Shown: positions 17,008-28,266, numbered from the stretch's first letter. The stretch: 64,000 nucleotides of DNA from Chelativorans sp. Marseille-P2723 (GCF_902809845.1 NZ_CADDWI010000012.1:126802-190801); one strand, 5' to 3'. Notes: a model not told the origin generated them from the letters alone. Translations and numbers: made by a program.

Positions 17008-18425
17008 AAAGCCTCCTTTCCAGATGGTACGGGCAGAAAGACGACCATCGCGATACCGAGCTTGCGCCAGACGGTGAGGAAAAGCGCCGTCGACTCGAAC
17101 GCCATGGCAATGGAAGTCGCCAAAGCTGCACCCCACAGGCCGAGCACGGGAATCAGCAGGAAGTTGAAACCAATGTTAATACCGAGTGTAATGGCATAGA
17201 CGGCAGCACAGGCGTTCTCATGGCCGCTCATGGTTAGAAGGCTTTCGGCAGGGCCCACAGCCGCCCGGCCGATCACGGCCGCCACCAGCAGGAATAAAAG
17301 GGGATAGCCTTCGGAGAAGCCTGGGCCGAACAGCATGAGAATCGGCTTGCCAAGCACCAGCACGACAAGACCCATAGCGAGCGAGGGCCAGAAGGTCCAT
17401 GAGACTGTTTCCCGGGCAAAGCGCTCAAGAGCCGACCGCTCGCTGCTATGGACATAGGCGGCATATCGCTGCGCCACGCCCGCCTTCACAGCGAAGTAGA
17501 CAAAATGGACGAGCGCCAGCGTCTTCACCGTAGCGTAATAGACTGCTACGTCCGTGGGCTGCATCATCCAACCCACCATCAGCACATCCGCATTCGTAAG
17601 AAGAAAGAAAAAGCTTTCTACCAGGAAAATCGGCAGCGAGACCGCCATCCAATCGCGCCAAAGATACCGCCGGCGGGCTGCTGGCATATTCCGGTCCGCT
17701 TGCGGTGCTACGCCGGCAAGTTGCGCCAGACTGGTCAGATATGTGGCAAGGATCGCGGCGATCACCGCGCTCTTGGCGTCCGGGTTATGGCCCGTCAGGT
17801 GCAAGATCCATACAAAGAGCAGGATCAGGAGGGGACGCACGAGATAAGTCGGCGTCAGCGCCCACCATGCCCAGGCATTGGCCCTTGCAATGCCCTGAAG
17901 CTGGTCGCCGAGCGCTATCATGGGCAGGCAGAAAAGACCCAGGTAGAAGGGCAACACATAATAGCTTTTGATCAAGGGCTCAAACAGCCAGATGCCAAGG
18001 ATGCCTATTGCCGCTACCGCAGTGGAAGAGAGAAGCACGAAGAGACGGCTGGCGAAGAGTATGCCGCGTAACTCCTCGAAGCGTTGCTTGGCGCGGTACT
18101 CTGGTATGAAACGGATGATGGAGGTGTGAAGTCCCACGCACGAGATGTTGCCAAGGAGGATCACCGTCACCCAGACGAGGACGAAGATGCCGTACTCGAA
18201 GCCGCCCATATAACGGGCGAGCAGCACCTGGCTTAAGAAGGCTATCAAGGCGTTGGCGATGCGCAATCCGAATGCGATGAGCGAAATGCGCCCGGCCTCC
18301 CCACTCGCATCGGCAGTCCGCATCAGCACATCCAGCCGAGCAGCGAATGGCGCCGCCCGCTCCGCCAGCCAATGTGGCAGAAGTCGCTCGACCACCGCTG
18401 CCGCTGAAAAGCGCACGCGTAACAT
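17004..18425 (-). CDS. oligosaccharide flippase family (Wzx-like MATE/MVF) membrane protein
   Basis: About twelve to fourteen hydrophobic segments over some 473 residues, with the polysaccharide-transporter pattern: the QVLLARYMGGFEYGIFVLVW stretch near the N-terminus (the usual RxLGxxxYG motif), an internal repeat of helices and a C-terminal GLWGAALATSIAMA segment. It likely flips a lipid-linked sugar across the inner membrane. ATG 18425 is chosen because it follows GAGGGG; TTG 18443 is an alternative. The downstream acyltransferase overlaps by 4 bp. No polymerase or glycosyltransferase is adjacent, so the polymer is unidentified. Confidence 0.82.
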   Translation of the reverse strand: MLRVRFSAAAVVERLLPHWLAERAAPFAARLDVLMRTADASGEAGRISLIAFGLRIANALIAFLSQVLLARYMGGFEYGIFVLVWVTVILLGNISCVGLHTSIIRFIPEYRAKQRFEELRGILFASRLFVLLSSTAVAAIGILGIWLFEPLIKSYYVLPFYLGLFCLPMIALGDQLQGIARANAWAWWALTPTYLVRPLLILLFVWILHLTGHNPDAKSAVIAAILATYLTSLAQLAGVAPQADRNMPAARRRYLWRDWMAVSLPIFLVESFFFLLTNADVLMVGWMMQPTDVAVYYATVKTLALVHFVYFAVKAGVAQRYAAYVHSSERSALERFARETVSWTFWPSLAMGLVVLVLGKPILMLFGPGFSEGYPLLFLLVAAVIGRAAVGPAESLLTMSGHENACAAVYAITLGINIGFNFLLIPVLGLWGAALATSIAMAFESTALFLTVWRKLGIAMVVFLPVPSGKEAL

Positions 18426-18614
18426 ACCCCTCGCCTTCAACAATACCCCCGCCTTCTAGACAGAAAGTCTTTAAAGGCCGTTGCGATTGTCAGAATGGCT
18501 GGGAAGCTTTGGCGAGCGCGCATAAACAAGACGCAAGCCGTGTCTGCCCGCGAAGACTTGCAGAGCAGCATTGCAACCCTTCAAAGCTGCGCGCAGACCA
18601 CCGCAATGTGGGGC

Positions 18615-21341
<2,727 letters not shown>

Positions 21342-21638
21342 GCCCTGGTCCTTTCAAATCGCGATGTACCAACCCCGAGCTGGCTTTCATGCCGGCGCCG
21401 ATGCTGGCTAATTCCGCCACCTTGCTGCAGGCAGGCAGGCGGATGAAGATACGCCCTGAAATGCTTCTGGACGCTGGGTGGAAGGAGAGATAAGAGGGGC
21501 AACTTGCGATGTCAACGTCGTGGGGAGAAGGCTTTGGGCTTCAAAAACGGCCACATGGGCGTGTTTCAAGTGGCTAAAGTCCCCATTTGCCCCACCTAGG
21601 GCGTCCCGACAACTGGAGAATCCCAGGAGAACAACGTT
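21342..21638. other. secA - parvulin divergent intergenic region
   Basis: This 297-bp region should hold the promoters of both divergent genes. No other gene, repeat or RNA structure could be recognised; the small frames in it are shadows. Confidence 0.4.
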
Positions 21639-22523
21639 ATGCATCATTCTGTCCGCCGCCTCCTCGTTTCTGCGTGTGCCGCCTCTCTCATGTCCATCAG
21701 CGGCATCCACGCATTCGCGCAGGAGGACGCGGTGGTGGCGACGCTCAATGGTCAGCCCATCACCGAAGCCGATCTGGCACTTGCTGAAAGCGAGCTTGAC
21801 CCGCAATTCGGCCAGCTTCCCGCTGAGCAGAAGCGCGCGGCCGCTCTCTCCGCTATCATCGACGTCCGCCTTTTCGCGGCCGAGGCGGAGAAGCAGCAGA
21901 TCGACCAGAGCCAGGATTTCCTGGATCGCATGGAGTTCCTGCGCGAGCGAGCCTTGCACAGCGCTTATATCGATCAGAATGTGGTCGGAAACATTACCGA
22001 TGAAGACGTGCGCGCCCGCTACGACGCGGAGGTGGCGGATCTCGCATTGCCGGAGGAAGTGCACGCCCGTCATATCCTGGTCGAAACCGAAGAAGAGGCA
22101 AAAGACATAATCGCTCAGCTCGATGAAGGGGCAGATTTTGCCGAACTGGCGCAGGAGTCCTCTAAGGACGGCGCCGCCGCTAACGGCGGCGATCTGGGCT
22201 ATTTTACGGCAGAGCGCATGGTACCGGAGTTTTCGGAAGCCGCGTTCGCCATGGAGCCTGGCACGCATTCCACGGAGCCGGTGCAGACCCAATTCGGCTG
22301 GCATGTCATCAAGGTCGAGGACAAACGCAGGCAGCAGCCACCGTCATTCGATCAGGTAGAGAACCAGGTTCGCTCGATCATCATCCGGGAAAACTACATC
22401 GAGGCCTTGGCTGCGTTCAGAAACGAGGCGCAGATCGACATTCCCGATGCCGAGCTGAAAAACGCTGTCGATAGCATGCTTCGTCAACAGCTCGGGGCGG
22501 ACGGCGGAGAAGAAGAGCAGTAA
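21639..22523 (+). CDS. periplasmic peptidyl-prolyl cis-trans isomerase, parvulin type
   Basis: A 294-residue export/folding factor of the PrsA/SurA class. The N-terminal signal peptide ends near AFAQED (residue about 28); a SurA-N-like helical chaperone part covers residues 30-135, and the rotamase domain is at about 138-235 with HARHILVETEEEAKDII, GGDLGYFTAERMVPEFSEAAF and TQFGWHVIKVEDKR. The C-terminal tail is acidic (GADGGEEEQ). Opposed to secA it forms a secretion-related pair. It probably assists folding of outer-membrane proteins. Confidence 0.93.
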   Translation: MHHSVRRLLVSACAASLMSISGIHAFAQEDAVVATLNGQPITEADLALAESELDPQFGQLPAEQKRAAALSAIIDVRLFAAEAEKQQIDQSQDFLDRMEFLRERALHSAYIDQNVVGNITDEDVRARYDAEVADLALPEEVHARHILVETEEEAKDIIAQLDEGADFAELAQESSKDGAAANGGDLGYFTAERMVPEFSEAAFAMEPGTHSTEPVQTQFGWHVIKVEDKRRQQPPSFDQVENQVRSIIIRENYIEALAAFRNEAQIDIPDAELKNAVDSMLRQQLGADGGEEEQ

Positions 22524-22571
22524 CAATAGAGGCGCGCGCCTTTAACGCAGCGGCTACGCTTCCTGATGCTG

Positions 22572-22727
22572 TTATCCTGGTGAACCCAGCATCAGCGCGA
22601 TTGCGAGTACGACTATTCCGGCAAGGCCGCCGATAAAGATGGCGCGGCGGAGCGGCGTACGTAGCACGATGAAGCCTTGGCTGGCTTCCTTGCTGGGGAT
22701 GTCGAGCGGTTTGGGTTTATCAGCCAT
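22572..22727 (-). CDS. 51-residue single-pass membrane protein
   Basis: The product starts MADKPKPLDIPSKEASQ, followed by FIVLRTPLRRAIFIGG and one hydrophobic segment (about residues 29-47). The ATG at 22727 is preferred over an open extension to 22784, which is basic and unlike a signal sequence. The convergent parvulin gene ends 48 bp away. A GGAAC-N17-GTT site lies just upstream, but the leader would be only a few bases, so either start or promoter could be misplaced. Function unknown. Confidence 0.55.
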   Translation of the reverse strand: MADKPKPLDIPSKEASQGFIVLRTPLRRAIFIGGLAGIVVLAIALMLGSPG

Positions 22728-22740
22728 GATTCCGAGGGAA

Positions 22741-22765
22741 AACTGACCCCCGCGAAGAATGTTCC
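22741..22765 (-). promoter_or_regulatory. possible EcfG-type promoter before the 51-residue membrane protein
   Basis: Minus-strand GGAAC (plus 22761-22765) is followed after 17 bases by GTT (plus 22741-22743), with A in place of C before GTT. The geometry matches other sites in this window, but it lies so close to the start codon at 22727 that the leader would be about 6 nt, which weakens the case. Confidence 0.4.
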
Positions 22766-22835
22766 GACGCGTCTTTCTATTCACCCGGATTCAGGTGCGT
22801 TCCAGCGCAACCACCGAATTGGGGCGCGGATAATC

Positions 22836-23309
22836 CTACCAGATTTCAAGGGGGCGCGTGATCATGAGCCAGAAGATGGCAAGGACAGACGCAAAAGCCG
22901 GGAAGCCGAAAGCAAACCAGAGGCGGAAAAGATTGTTATAGCGGGGCGGCAAAGCCATTCCCTGCTCATGCGCCGACGCGGCAAGCCGCCGCATTTCCAT
23001 CTGCATCCACACGACAGGCAGCCAGAATGCGCCGGTGACGATGTAAAGAATAATGGACAGCACGATCCAGTGCTCCCAGAGTGAATAGCCCAGGTGCCAG
23101 ACAAGGAGGAGCCCTGTCACCGGCTGCACCACGACAGCAGTCGCCGTAAACAGGAAATCGGCTATGACTACAATACGAGCCACAGCTGCAACAGTCCCCG
23201 CATTACCTGTCAGGTGCGCAAGAAGCATGAAGAAGGCAATGCCGGCGCCCGTCCCCAGAAGCACCGCGGCCCCGATAACATGCACGAATTTGAGGAAGAA
23301 ATAGACCAT
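22836..23309 (-). CDS. DUF2269 family integral membrane protein
   Basis: About 157 residues with four membrane segments: VYFFLKFVHVIGAAVLLGTG at the N-terminus, then IVVIADFLFTATAVVVQPVTG, WIVLSIILYIVTGAFWLPVVW and FAFGFPAFASVLAIFWLM. The KFVHVIGA… and FTATAVVVQPVTGL elements are typical of DUF2269 proteins, which often accompany SDR/DoxX genes. The start ATG overlaps the preceding stop as TGATG. It is the last gene of a coupled operon running leftwards from 26600. Function unknown. Confidence 0.8.
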   Translation of the reverse strand: MVYFFLKFVHVIGAAVLLGTGAGIAFFMLLAHLTGNAGTVAAVARIVVIADFLFTATAVVVQPVTGLLLVWHLGYSLWEHWIVLSIILYIVTGAFWLPVVWMQMEMRRLAASAHEQGMALPPRYNNLFRLWFAFGFPAFASVLAIFWLMITRPLEIW

Positions 23310-24598
23310 CAGCGCTCTTTCAGAATGGCCAAGGCAACGAGATGGAGAACGAAGATGGGCAAGATCTTCATCAGCGGCCCCAGCGGTTCGTTCCACAATT
23401 CCGGCAGGAGAATGGTTCCTGCCACGGTGTAGAACAGGCAGAGTGCAATAGCACCGAAGAGCCCCAAGCGGGCCAGCGGACGATAGGCAATGGCCGCTCC
23501 CACAATCATGTCGGCAATAGCTCCGGCCACGACACCGGGTGCAGCGAGAGCATCTACCCCCGCGCGCCGCATGAGCTCCAAACCATCGTCAAAGCCTATG
23601 GTCACCGAGATGACGCCTGTGGCGATCCAGAAAAACGGCAGCACGAGGAAGATCAACGGCTTCAGGAAGTAGAGCTTGGCAAACCAGCGTTCCTGGACGC
23701 TAACCGGTTGGCGCGCGAGCGCCTCCCCAAGCGGCAGCGGTTCGATTTTGGTCGCGGTGATCCACGGGGTTGGATCGCCAACCGCACCGCGTACCATCTC
23801 CCTGCGGGCGGTGCTGCGAACCGGCGCGCGCCATCCCAGCCATCCCGCGGCATCTCCCGCGCGGTAAAGCAGGCCAGACAGGAAATCAGGTATTATGACT
23901 CGGCGAGCAGATCTCCACCCAAACCAGTTGCGGTAATGGGCAACGACATCGCTCATGGACAGTTGTTCAGGGCCGGCAAGCTCCAGTGCAAGCCGCGAAG
24001 GGGCGTCGGGATGGACGAAGAAGGCGACGGTGGTCACCACATCGTCAAGCTGCACGACCTGCAACGCTCCCGTATTCTTCATCTCGGGAAGGATGGGTAG
24101 GGCTGCAAGACCGCGAAAAAGCGCGCTGGCTCCGAACACAGCGCGACCCAGAACTACCGAAGGGCGCAGGATGATCCATTCAAGATCGCGCTCCATCAGG
24201 AAGCGATCGCCTTCCAACTTTGTGGCGGAGAATGCCGAAGGCTGCTCCCTGTCCACGCCGATGGCCGAGAAGTGGATCACGCGGCGGACGCCCGCCTGCT
24301 CACATGCGCGAAAAAGGGTTGCCGCCGCGGCGACGTGGGCTTCGGCAACGCTCTCTTGTGCTCCATCCTGCAATGCACCGACGCAGTTGACCACAGCGGC
24401 GACGCTAGCAAGGCACGGCAACCATGCCTTGTGATCCACGGCCTGCGCGAGATCGATTTCGATGACCGCCGCAGCAGCCTGGGGCACTGGCCTGCTTCCG
24501 GGTCTCACTGCAGCAACGATTTCGTGCCCTTCCTGCCTCAGCCTGGCGCAAACAGCGGAGCCGATCAGGCCGTTCGCCCCGGTGACGAGAATCCTCAT
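23309..24598 (-). CDS. NAD(P)-binding SDR fused to a DoxX-like membrane domain
   Basis: Residues 1-280 are an extended short-chain-dehydrogenase-like domain starting MRILVTGANGLIGSAVCARL, with VVNCVGALQDG and ATKLEGDRFL; the catalytic Tyr is not in the standard YxxxK context, resembling NmrA/complex-I-39-kDa type ubiquinone-associated proteins. The last 130 residues contain four hydrophobic segments of DoxX-like type (residues about 310-330, 350-370, 380-400, 405-425). The combined protein likely sits at the inner membrane in a redox role. It overlaps both neighbours (ATGA with the Rieske gene, TGATG with DUF2269), indicating tight coupling of a three-gene redox unit. Confidence 0.82.
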   Translation of the reverse strand: MRILVTGANGLIGSAVCARLRQEGHEIVAAVRPGSRPVPQAAAAVIEIDLAQAVDHKAWLPCLASVAAVVNCVGALQDGAQESVAEAHVAAAATLFRACEQAGVRRVIHFSAIGVDREQPSAFSATKLEGDRFLMERDLEWIILRPSVVLGRAVFGASALFRGLAALPILPEMKNTGALQVVQLDDVVTTVAFFVHPDAPSRLALELAGPEQLSMSDVVAHYRNWFGWRSARRVIIPDFLSGLLYRAGDAAGWLGWRAPVRSTARREMVRGAVGDPTPWITATKIEPLPLGEALARQPVSVQERWFAKLYFLKPLIFLVLPFFWIATGVISVTIGFDDGLELMRRAGVDALAAPGVVAGAIADMIVGAAIAYRPLARLGLFGAIALCLFYTVAGTILLPELWNEPLGPLMKILPIFVLHLVALAILKER

Positions 24599-26112
24599 GC
24601 GCCCTCGTCTTCGATGCCTTCCAGCAAGCGGAATTTCAGCGGTGAAACAGCGGGACCTGCGATCACATCGCCATGTTCATCGAAGCGCGAGCCGTGGCAG
24701 GGGCAGTCCCAGGTGCGGTCGATGGGATTCCAGCCGATAATACAGCCCATATGGGTACAACTTGCGGTAAATGCCGTCAGCGAGCCATCCATGTGCCGAA
24801 TGACGGCAAGCTGCTCCCCATTGTGGTCGACGATACCTGCGCTGCCCGGTGCGATGTCGTCCAGCGGCACGGCCATCCGCTTCAGCATCTTGTCGCGAAC
24901 AAGATGCGTCGCTGCCTCTATGTTTCCCTTGGTGAACTCCCTAGCGCTCTTGACCGGTCTCATGCGAGCTGCGTCGAAAAGACGGGATGCCGGATGGCTC
25001 CGCCCAATGACGTGCCCAGCCAGAATGTCGGCTGCCACCACCCCTTGAGTGATGCCCCAGGCATCGAAGCCGGTTGCCACCTGGAGAGTGCCGTCGCTAC
25101 TTGCCGGCCCCACGAAGGCAACGCCATCCATGGGCCTGAAATCCTCATTCGTCCAAGCGTGGGAAAGGGTGCGGATTCCAAATTCCTTCTCAAGGAAGGT
25201 GCGGAGGTCGTCCATCATCCGTTGCTGGTCCTCCTCCTCGCCCTGCTTGTATTCCCCCCCGGCAGCGATGAGATAGGTTTGCCCGTCCCTTTCGGCGGTG
25301 CGCAGTGAATGGCTCGGGCTGCCCGCATTGATGAACATGCCTTCAAGCGGCTTGTCCGCCGGGAGCGGCGCCGCGACGACCGGGTGCGCAAAGGGGAACG
25401 CCTTGGCGAAATACCTGCCTTCATTGACGATTGGCATCTGAGTCGCAACGATCACGTGATTGGCTGCAACCGTATGGCCATTGACCTTGAGGCGCCTTGG
25501 AGATTCACCCTCGATTTCTGTAACCCTGCTTTGCTCATAAATGGGAGCATTGATGAGAGGAGCGAGCCCGACAAGATAGCGGTAGGGGTCGAACTGATAC
25601 TGCCCGGAAAATTCGAGGAGCGCTGTGGTGGCAAAGGGAAGACCGGCATCGAAGACCATTCGCGCAGGCAGGCCAAGCGAGCGGGCGGCCTGTGCCTCCT
25701 CTTCCAGCATACGGGCTTGGTTTTCGTCTGCGGCATAAATAAAAGCCGCACGGACATCCAGCCCAGCCTGCTCCTCCATAGCGGCTGCCAAACGGGCAAT
25801 CTCCTCCATCGCTTCCTTGTTCGCCTCGGCATAGATGCGGGCGTCACCTTCACCATATTTGCTAATCAGCGTTGAATATCTTCGGCCGTGCTGGACGGTG
25901 ACCTTGGCGGTTGAACGCCCGGTCGCCTGGCGCCCGATCCTTCGTGCCTCCAACACCACGACCCGCAGCCCTGAATCCTTGAGCTTGTAAGCACAATGGA
26001 GTCCCACCTGACCACCGCCAACAATCGCCACATCAACGTCGAGATCCTCATCGAGCGGCGGATAGGCCGGCGCCTCTACGCCATCAAACCAGAAGGGAAT
26101 ACCGTTTTTCAT
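24595..26112 (-). CDS. FAD-dependent oxidoreductase with C-terminal Rieske domain
   Basis: Residues 20-380 form a DAO-type FAD oxidoreductase (VDVAIVGGGQVGLHCAYKL, GRQATGRSTAKVT, FRPMDGVAFVG, GFDAWGITQGVVAADI). The C-terminal 90 residues form a Rieske [2Fe-2S] domain with both ligand motifs, CTHMGC and CPCHGS, about 17 residues apart. Such fusions are widespread but mostly uncharacterised; the FAD half may oxidise an amine or thiol with electrons passed through the Rieske centre. ATG 26112 is chosen because GAGG would be directly adjacent to ATG 26118 but six bases from 26112. It lies inside a coupled redox operon. Confidence 0.88.
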   Translation of the reverse strand: MKNGIPFWFDGVEAPAYPPLDEDLDVDVAIVGGGQVGLHCAYKLKDSGLRVVVLEARRIGRQATGRSTAKVTVQHGRRYSTLISKYGEGDARIYAEANKEAMEEIARLAAAMEEQAGLDVRAAFIYAADENQARMLEEEAQAARSLGLPARMVFDAGLPFATTALLEFSGQYQFDPYRYLVGLAPLINAPIYEQSRVTEIEGESPRRLKVNGHTVAANHVIVATQMPIVNEGRYFAKAFPFAHPVVAAPLPADKPLEGMFINAGSPSHSLRTAERDGQTYLIAAGGEYKQGEEEDQQRMMDDLRTFLEKEFGIRTLSHAWTNEDFRPMDGVAFVGPASSDGTLQVATGFDAWGITQGVVAADILAGHVIGRSHPASRLFDAARMRPVKSAREFTKGNIEAATHLVRDKMLKRMAVPLDDIAPGSAGIVDHNGEQLAVIRHMDGSLTAFTASCTHMGCIIGWNPIDRTWDCPCHGSRFDEHGDVIAGPAVSPLKFRLLEGIEDEGA

Positions 26113-26114
26113 GA

Positions 26115-26600
26115 TCATCCTCGTTTGATGTTGGCAGGAGCATCCCGTTTCGGCCCGCCGGCGAAGATATCGGCTGTTGCTGCCTCCAGTTCCCGTAAGC
26201 TTGCAGCAAGCGTGACGCCCCAGACCGCATGCGCGGCCAGCATGAGAAGGTTACGCTCTATCGGATGCCGCACTGCGGATTTCAGAATGCCGAAGGCCGG
26301 TATCCAGCCGAGATAGCTGGCGGCCCACACCATGAGACTGAAAGGGACGCCACCGGGTCTCTGTCGCCGCGGGATCATCCCGTAGATGGCGCCAGCCAGG
26401 GAACCGAAGGCGAAGTGAGAGATCACCGTTCCAAGCGGGGCAAGCCCTCCCGTTCCATTCGGGCTTACCCGATCAAAGATTTCGCGAGGCGGCAGGGGAT
26501 AAGGGTCATGAGAGAGCAACGGCCGGAGATGCCGCATCGCCACTGTCATCGCCGTGGTTGCTGATATTCCTGCAAGCGCGCCGAATATGACTCTTCCCAA
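26115..26600 (-). CDS. membrane protein of unknown function, first gene of redox operon
   Basis: The 161-residue product has several hydrophobic segments (GRVIFGALAGISATTAMTVAM, IYGMIPRR region, FSLMVWAASYLGWIPAFGI, LMLAAHAVWGVTLAAS), similar in shape to YagU/DUF1440-type proteins, but the assignment is weak. The start is TTG at 26600, supported by AAGGAGAAGGA immediately before; no ATG fits. Its stop overlaps the start region of the FAD/Rieske gene, so all four genes down to 22836 appear to be one transcript. A candidate EcfG promoter lies 30-55 bp upstream. Confidence 0.65.
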   Translation of the reverse strand: MGRVIFGALAGISATTAMTVAMRHLRPLLSHDPYPLPPREIFDRVSPNGTGGLAPLGTVISHFAFGSLAGAIYGMIPRRQRPGGVPFSLMVWAASYLGWIPAFGILKSAVRHPIERNLLMLAAHAVWGVTLAASLRELEAATADIFAGGPKRDAPANIKRG

Positions 26601-26631
26601 ATCCTTCTCCTTGCCGCCGGTGGTGCGTCAA

Positions 26632-26657
26632 AACAGGAAGAGCAAAGCGAATGTTCC
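26632..26657 (-). promoter_or_regulatory. possible EcfG-type promoter for the redox operon
   Basis: Minus-strand GGAAC (plus 26653-26657) is followed after 18 bases by GTT (plus 26632-26634). The spacing is one base longer than at the other sites here but is within the published range N16-17 plus one base. Predicted transcript start near 26625, leaving a leader of about 25 nt before TTG 26600. Confidence 0.5.
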
Positions 26658-26697
26658 CGCATGAAAAACAGGTTGGTGCCGCTTTTGGCGGCAACTC

Positions 26698-27138
26698 TCA
26701 GCGGGGAATGATGCTCACATTGCCTCCAACCTCGAGCACGGCAAACTTGATCTGTTCGAGCCGTTCCAGCCCGTGTTGGGTCCGCGCCGCCTCCAGAATG
26801 TCGGCAATATCCACCCGCGCGCGCCGCAACGCTTCCTTGTCGGGCTTGCCGCGGCTGATGAGCACGGTTGCTGCTCCATCGAGCATGACTTCTGCACGCG
26901 GCCACCATTGCTTCGCAAAGGAAAGCGCGATGTCGGTGACAAACAGCGTAAGGATCAGGACAAAGGCATTGACCAGTGAGAAGTCGTCACCCAGCAAAGC
27001 CTGCTGCGTGGTCTCCGCCACGATGAGAAGAAGCACGAAATCGAACGGGGTTATCTGCGACAGCGTTCGTCGCCCTGAAAGCCGCACCACGATCAGCAGG
27101 AAGAAATAGACGACAATACCGCGGACGACGGAATCCAT
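26698..27138 (-). CDS. DUF421 (YetF/YcaP-like) membrane protein
   Basis: A 146-residue protein with three N-terminal membrane helices (residues about 5-22, 32-47, 55-75) and a soluble C-terminal domain. Diagnostic stretches are RLSGRRTLSQITPFDFVLLL near the start and AEVMLDGAATVLISRGKPD entering the cytosolic domain. YcaP/YetF proteins have no known biochemical role, though one paralogue group is linked to spore or envelope functions. It follows the 27149-27652 gene with a 10-bp gap and is probably transcribed with it. Confidence 0.88.
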   Translation of the reverse strand: MDSVVRGIVVYFFLLIVVRLSGRRTLSQITPFDFVLLLIVAETTQQALLGDDFSLVNAFVLILTLFVTDIALSFAKQWWPRAEVMLDGAATVLISRGKPDKEALRRARVDIADILEAARTQHGLERLEQIKFAVLEVGGNVSIIPR

Positions 27139-27148
27139 TCTTGCTCTC

Positions 27149-27652
27149 CTATGGAAGGATCACGGTTCGAAGCAACGTGTCGGCCCCGTCCAGTCCAACC
27201 CTGTAGTTTGCAATACCCGGACGCAGGGAGCGGACATAAAAGGTTACATCGACTGGTGCGCCCTCATCGGCTGCAAACTCCATCATCACTCCGTGCTGGA
27301 CGGATCGGGAGCGCTCGGGTTGCGGCTGAACGCCTTCGATCTGAAAGTATTTGAAGAACGGGTTCCCTATTGTCAGGCGACGGGTCTCGCCGCCTGCCTC
27401 AAACATGACGCGGAATTCGTCCGAGGTTTCCCATCGGGAAACCCGCGGATACTCAGCGGATCCCGCTGGCAAAGTGGCGTTGGCCTTAGCAAAGTAGCCG
27501 CCGGAGCCGGTCAGGCCCAATATGGCCAGTACCAGCATAAGGGCAAAGGTGATCCACGCGATGCGCTCCACCGTCCAGAATACGTTCTGGAAAGACCTAT
27601 GCTCCTGGAGCTGAAGACCGTCCTTGCGGAGCGGAGGCTCGTGAAGTTCCAT
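27149..27652 (-). CDS. single-pass membrane protein with extracytoplasmic domain, unknown
   Basis: Residues 1-28 are cytoplasmic (MELHEPPLRKDGLQ), a single hydrophobic helix covers about residues 32-52, and the remaining 115 residues form a likely periplasmic beta-rich domain (GETRRLTIGNPFFKYFQIEGV…VDVTFYVRSLRPG). No known family is recognised. It is followed by the DUF421 gene, ten bases downstream, and is preceded by a well-placed EcfG-type promoter, so the pair is presumably stress-inducible. Confidence 0.65.
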   Translation of the reverse strand: MELHEPPLRKDGLQLQEHRSFQNVFWTVERIAWITFALMLVLAILGLTGSGGYFAKANATLPAGSAEYPRVSRWETSDEFRVMFEAGGETRRLTIGNPFFKYFQIEGVQPQPERSRSVQHGVMMEFAADEGAPVDVTFYVRSLRPGIANYRVGLDGADTLLRTVILP

Positions 27653-27684
27653 TTCGCCATTGCTGCCCTGTAAAGAGCAACATC

Positions 27685-27709
27685 AACACGGCTTTGGCAA
27701 ATTGGTTCC
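27685..27709 (-). promoter_or_regulatory. EcfG-type promoter for the 27149/DUF421 operon
   Basis: Minus-strand GGAAC (plus 27705-27709) with GTT (plus 27685-27687) exactly 17 bases downstream, written GGAAC-N16-TGTT. Predicted transcript start near 27678, about 26 nt before the ATG at 27652. Confidence 0.65.
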
Positions 27710-27756
27710 ACAGGGCCGAGTGTGCAATCGGTTCACGATGCTTCTCCGGCAACCGG

Positions 27757-28209
27757 CTAGGTTTTTCGCTGATTGAGAAGCGAGCCCGCGGCAAGCCCCG
27801 CTGCCATCGCTATGAAAGCCGAAGCTACGGCTTGCTTCGAGACTGCCAGTTCCCACCCCGGCGTCAGCCGGCGATGGATCATGCCATAGTCGACGAGCGC
27901 CGCGACCCCTGACACCAGAGCAGCATCGCCTACAACTTCCAGAAAAGTGCGCTTCCTCCCGGCTTGCCACACAGCGAAAGGCACAGCCCAGAACATGGCG
28001 GAAGCAGCATGGGTGAGAAGTCCCACGCCGGTATGGCTTATGTCTGCACGCCGGACGCTGCCCGCCTTGTCGCCATGCAACCAATGGCTTGTCGCATTGA
28101 GAGGTTGAAGCGCGCTTCTGCCCTCGCAGCGGGCAGCGATCATCACCGCTGCGAGAGAAGCAGCCCCTGCCAGCGCTCCGCTAATTAGGGCATGTCGTGC
28201 AATGCTCAT
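27757..28209 (-). CDS. small multi-pass membrane protein, unknown
   Basis: The 150-residue protein MSIARHALISGALAGAASLAAVM… contains three to four hydrophobic segments (residues about 8-26, 58-75, 84-102, 122-142). I do not recognise a family. The ATG at 28209 is preferred to upstream in-frame starts because GGAG lies eight bases before it and because a promoter lies between. It is divergent from the type II NADH dehydrogenase gene and appears to share a palindromic bidirectional promoter with it. Confidence 0.6.
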   Translation of the reverse strand: MSIARHALISGALAGAASLAAVMIAARCEGRSALQPLNATSHWLHGDKAGSVRRADISHTGVGLLTHAASAMFWAVPFAVWQAGRKRTFLEVVGDAALVSGVAALVDYGMIHRRLTPGWELAVSKQAVASAFIAMAAGLAAGSLLNQRKT

Positions 28210-28239
28210 ATGCGCGCTCCGCATCGAGGAAGAGATATT

Positions 28240-28266
28240 GGAACCCTCGGCCAAGGCTGCGGTTCC
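28240..28266. promoter_or_regulatory. palindromic, bidirectional EcfG-type promoter
   Basis: GGAACC (28240-28245) and GGTTCC (28261-28266) are an inverted repeat. Read rightwards, GGAAC (28240-28244) is followed after 17 bases by GTT (28262-28264), towards the NADH dehydrogenase gene. Read leftwards, GGAAC (28266-28262) is followed after 17 bases by GTT (28244-28242), towards the 27757-28209 gene. Each strand therefore holds a full GGAAC-N16-GGTT site occupying the same 27 bp. Only one polymerase could occupy it at a time. Confidence 0.75.

Noticed and set aside
21408-22304. 298-residue minus-strand frame opposite the parvulin gene
   Set aside because: Antisense shadow; the plus-strand gene carries a signal peptide and complete rotamase domain.
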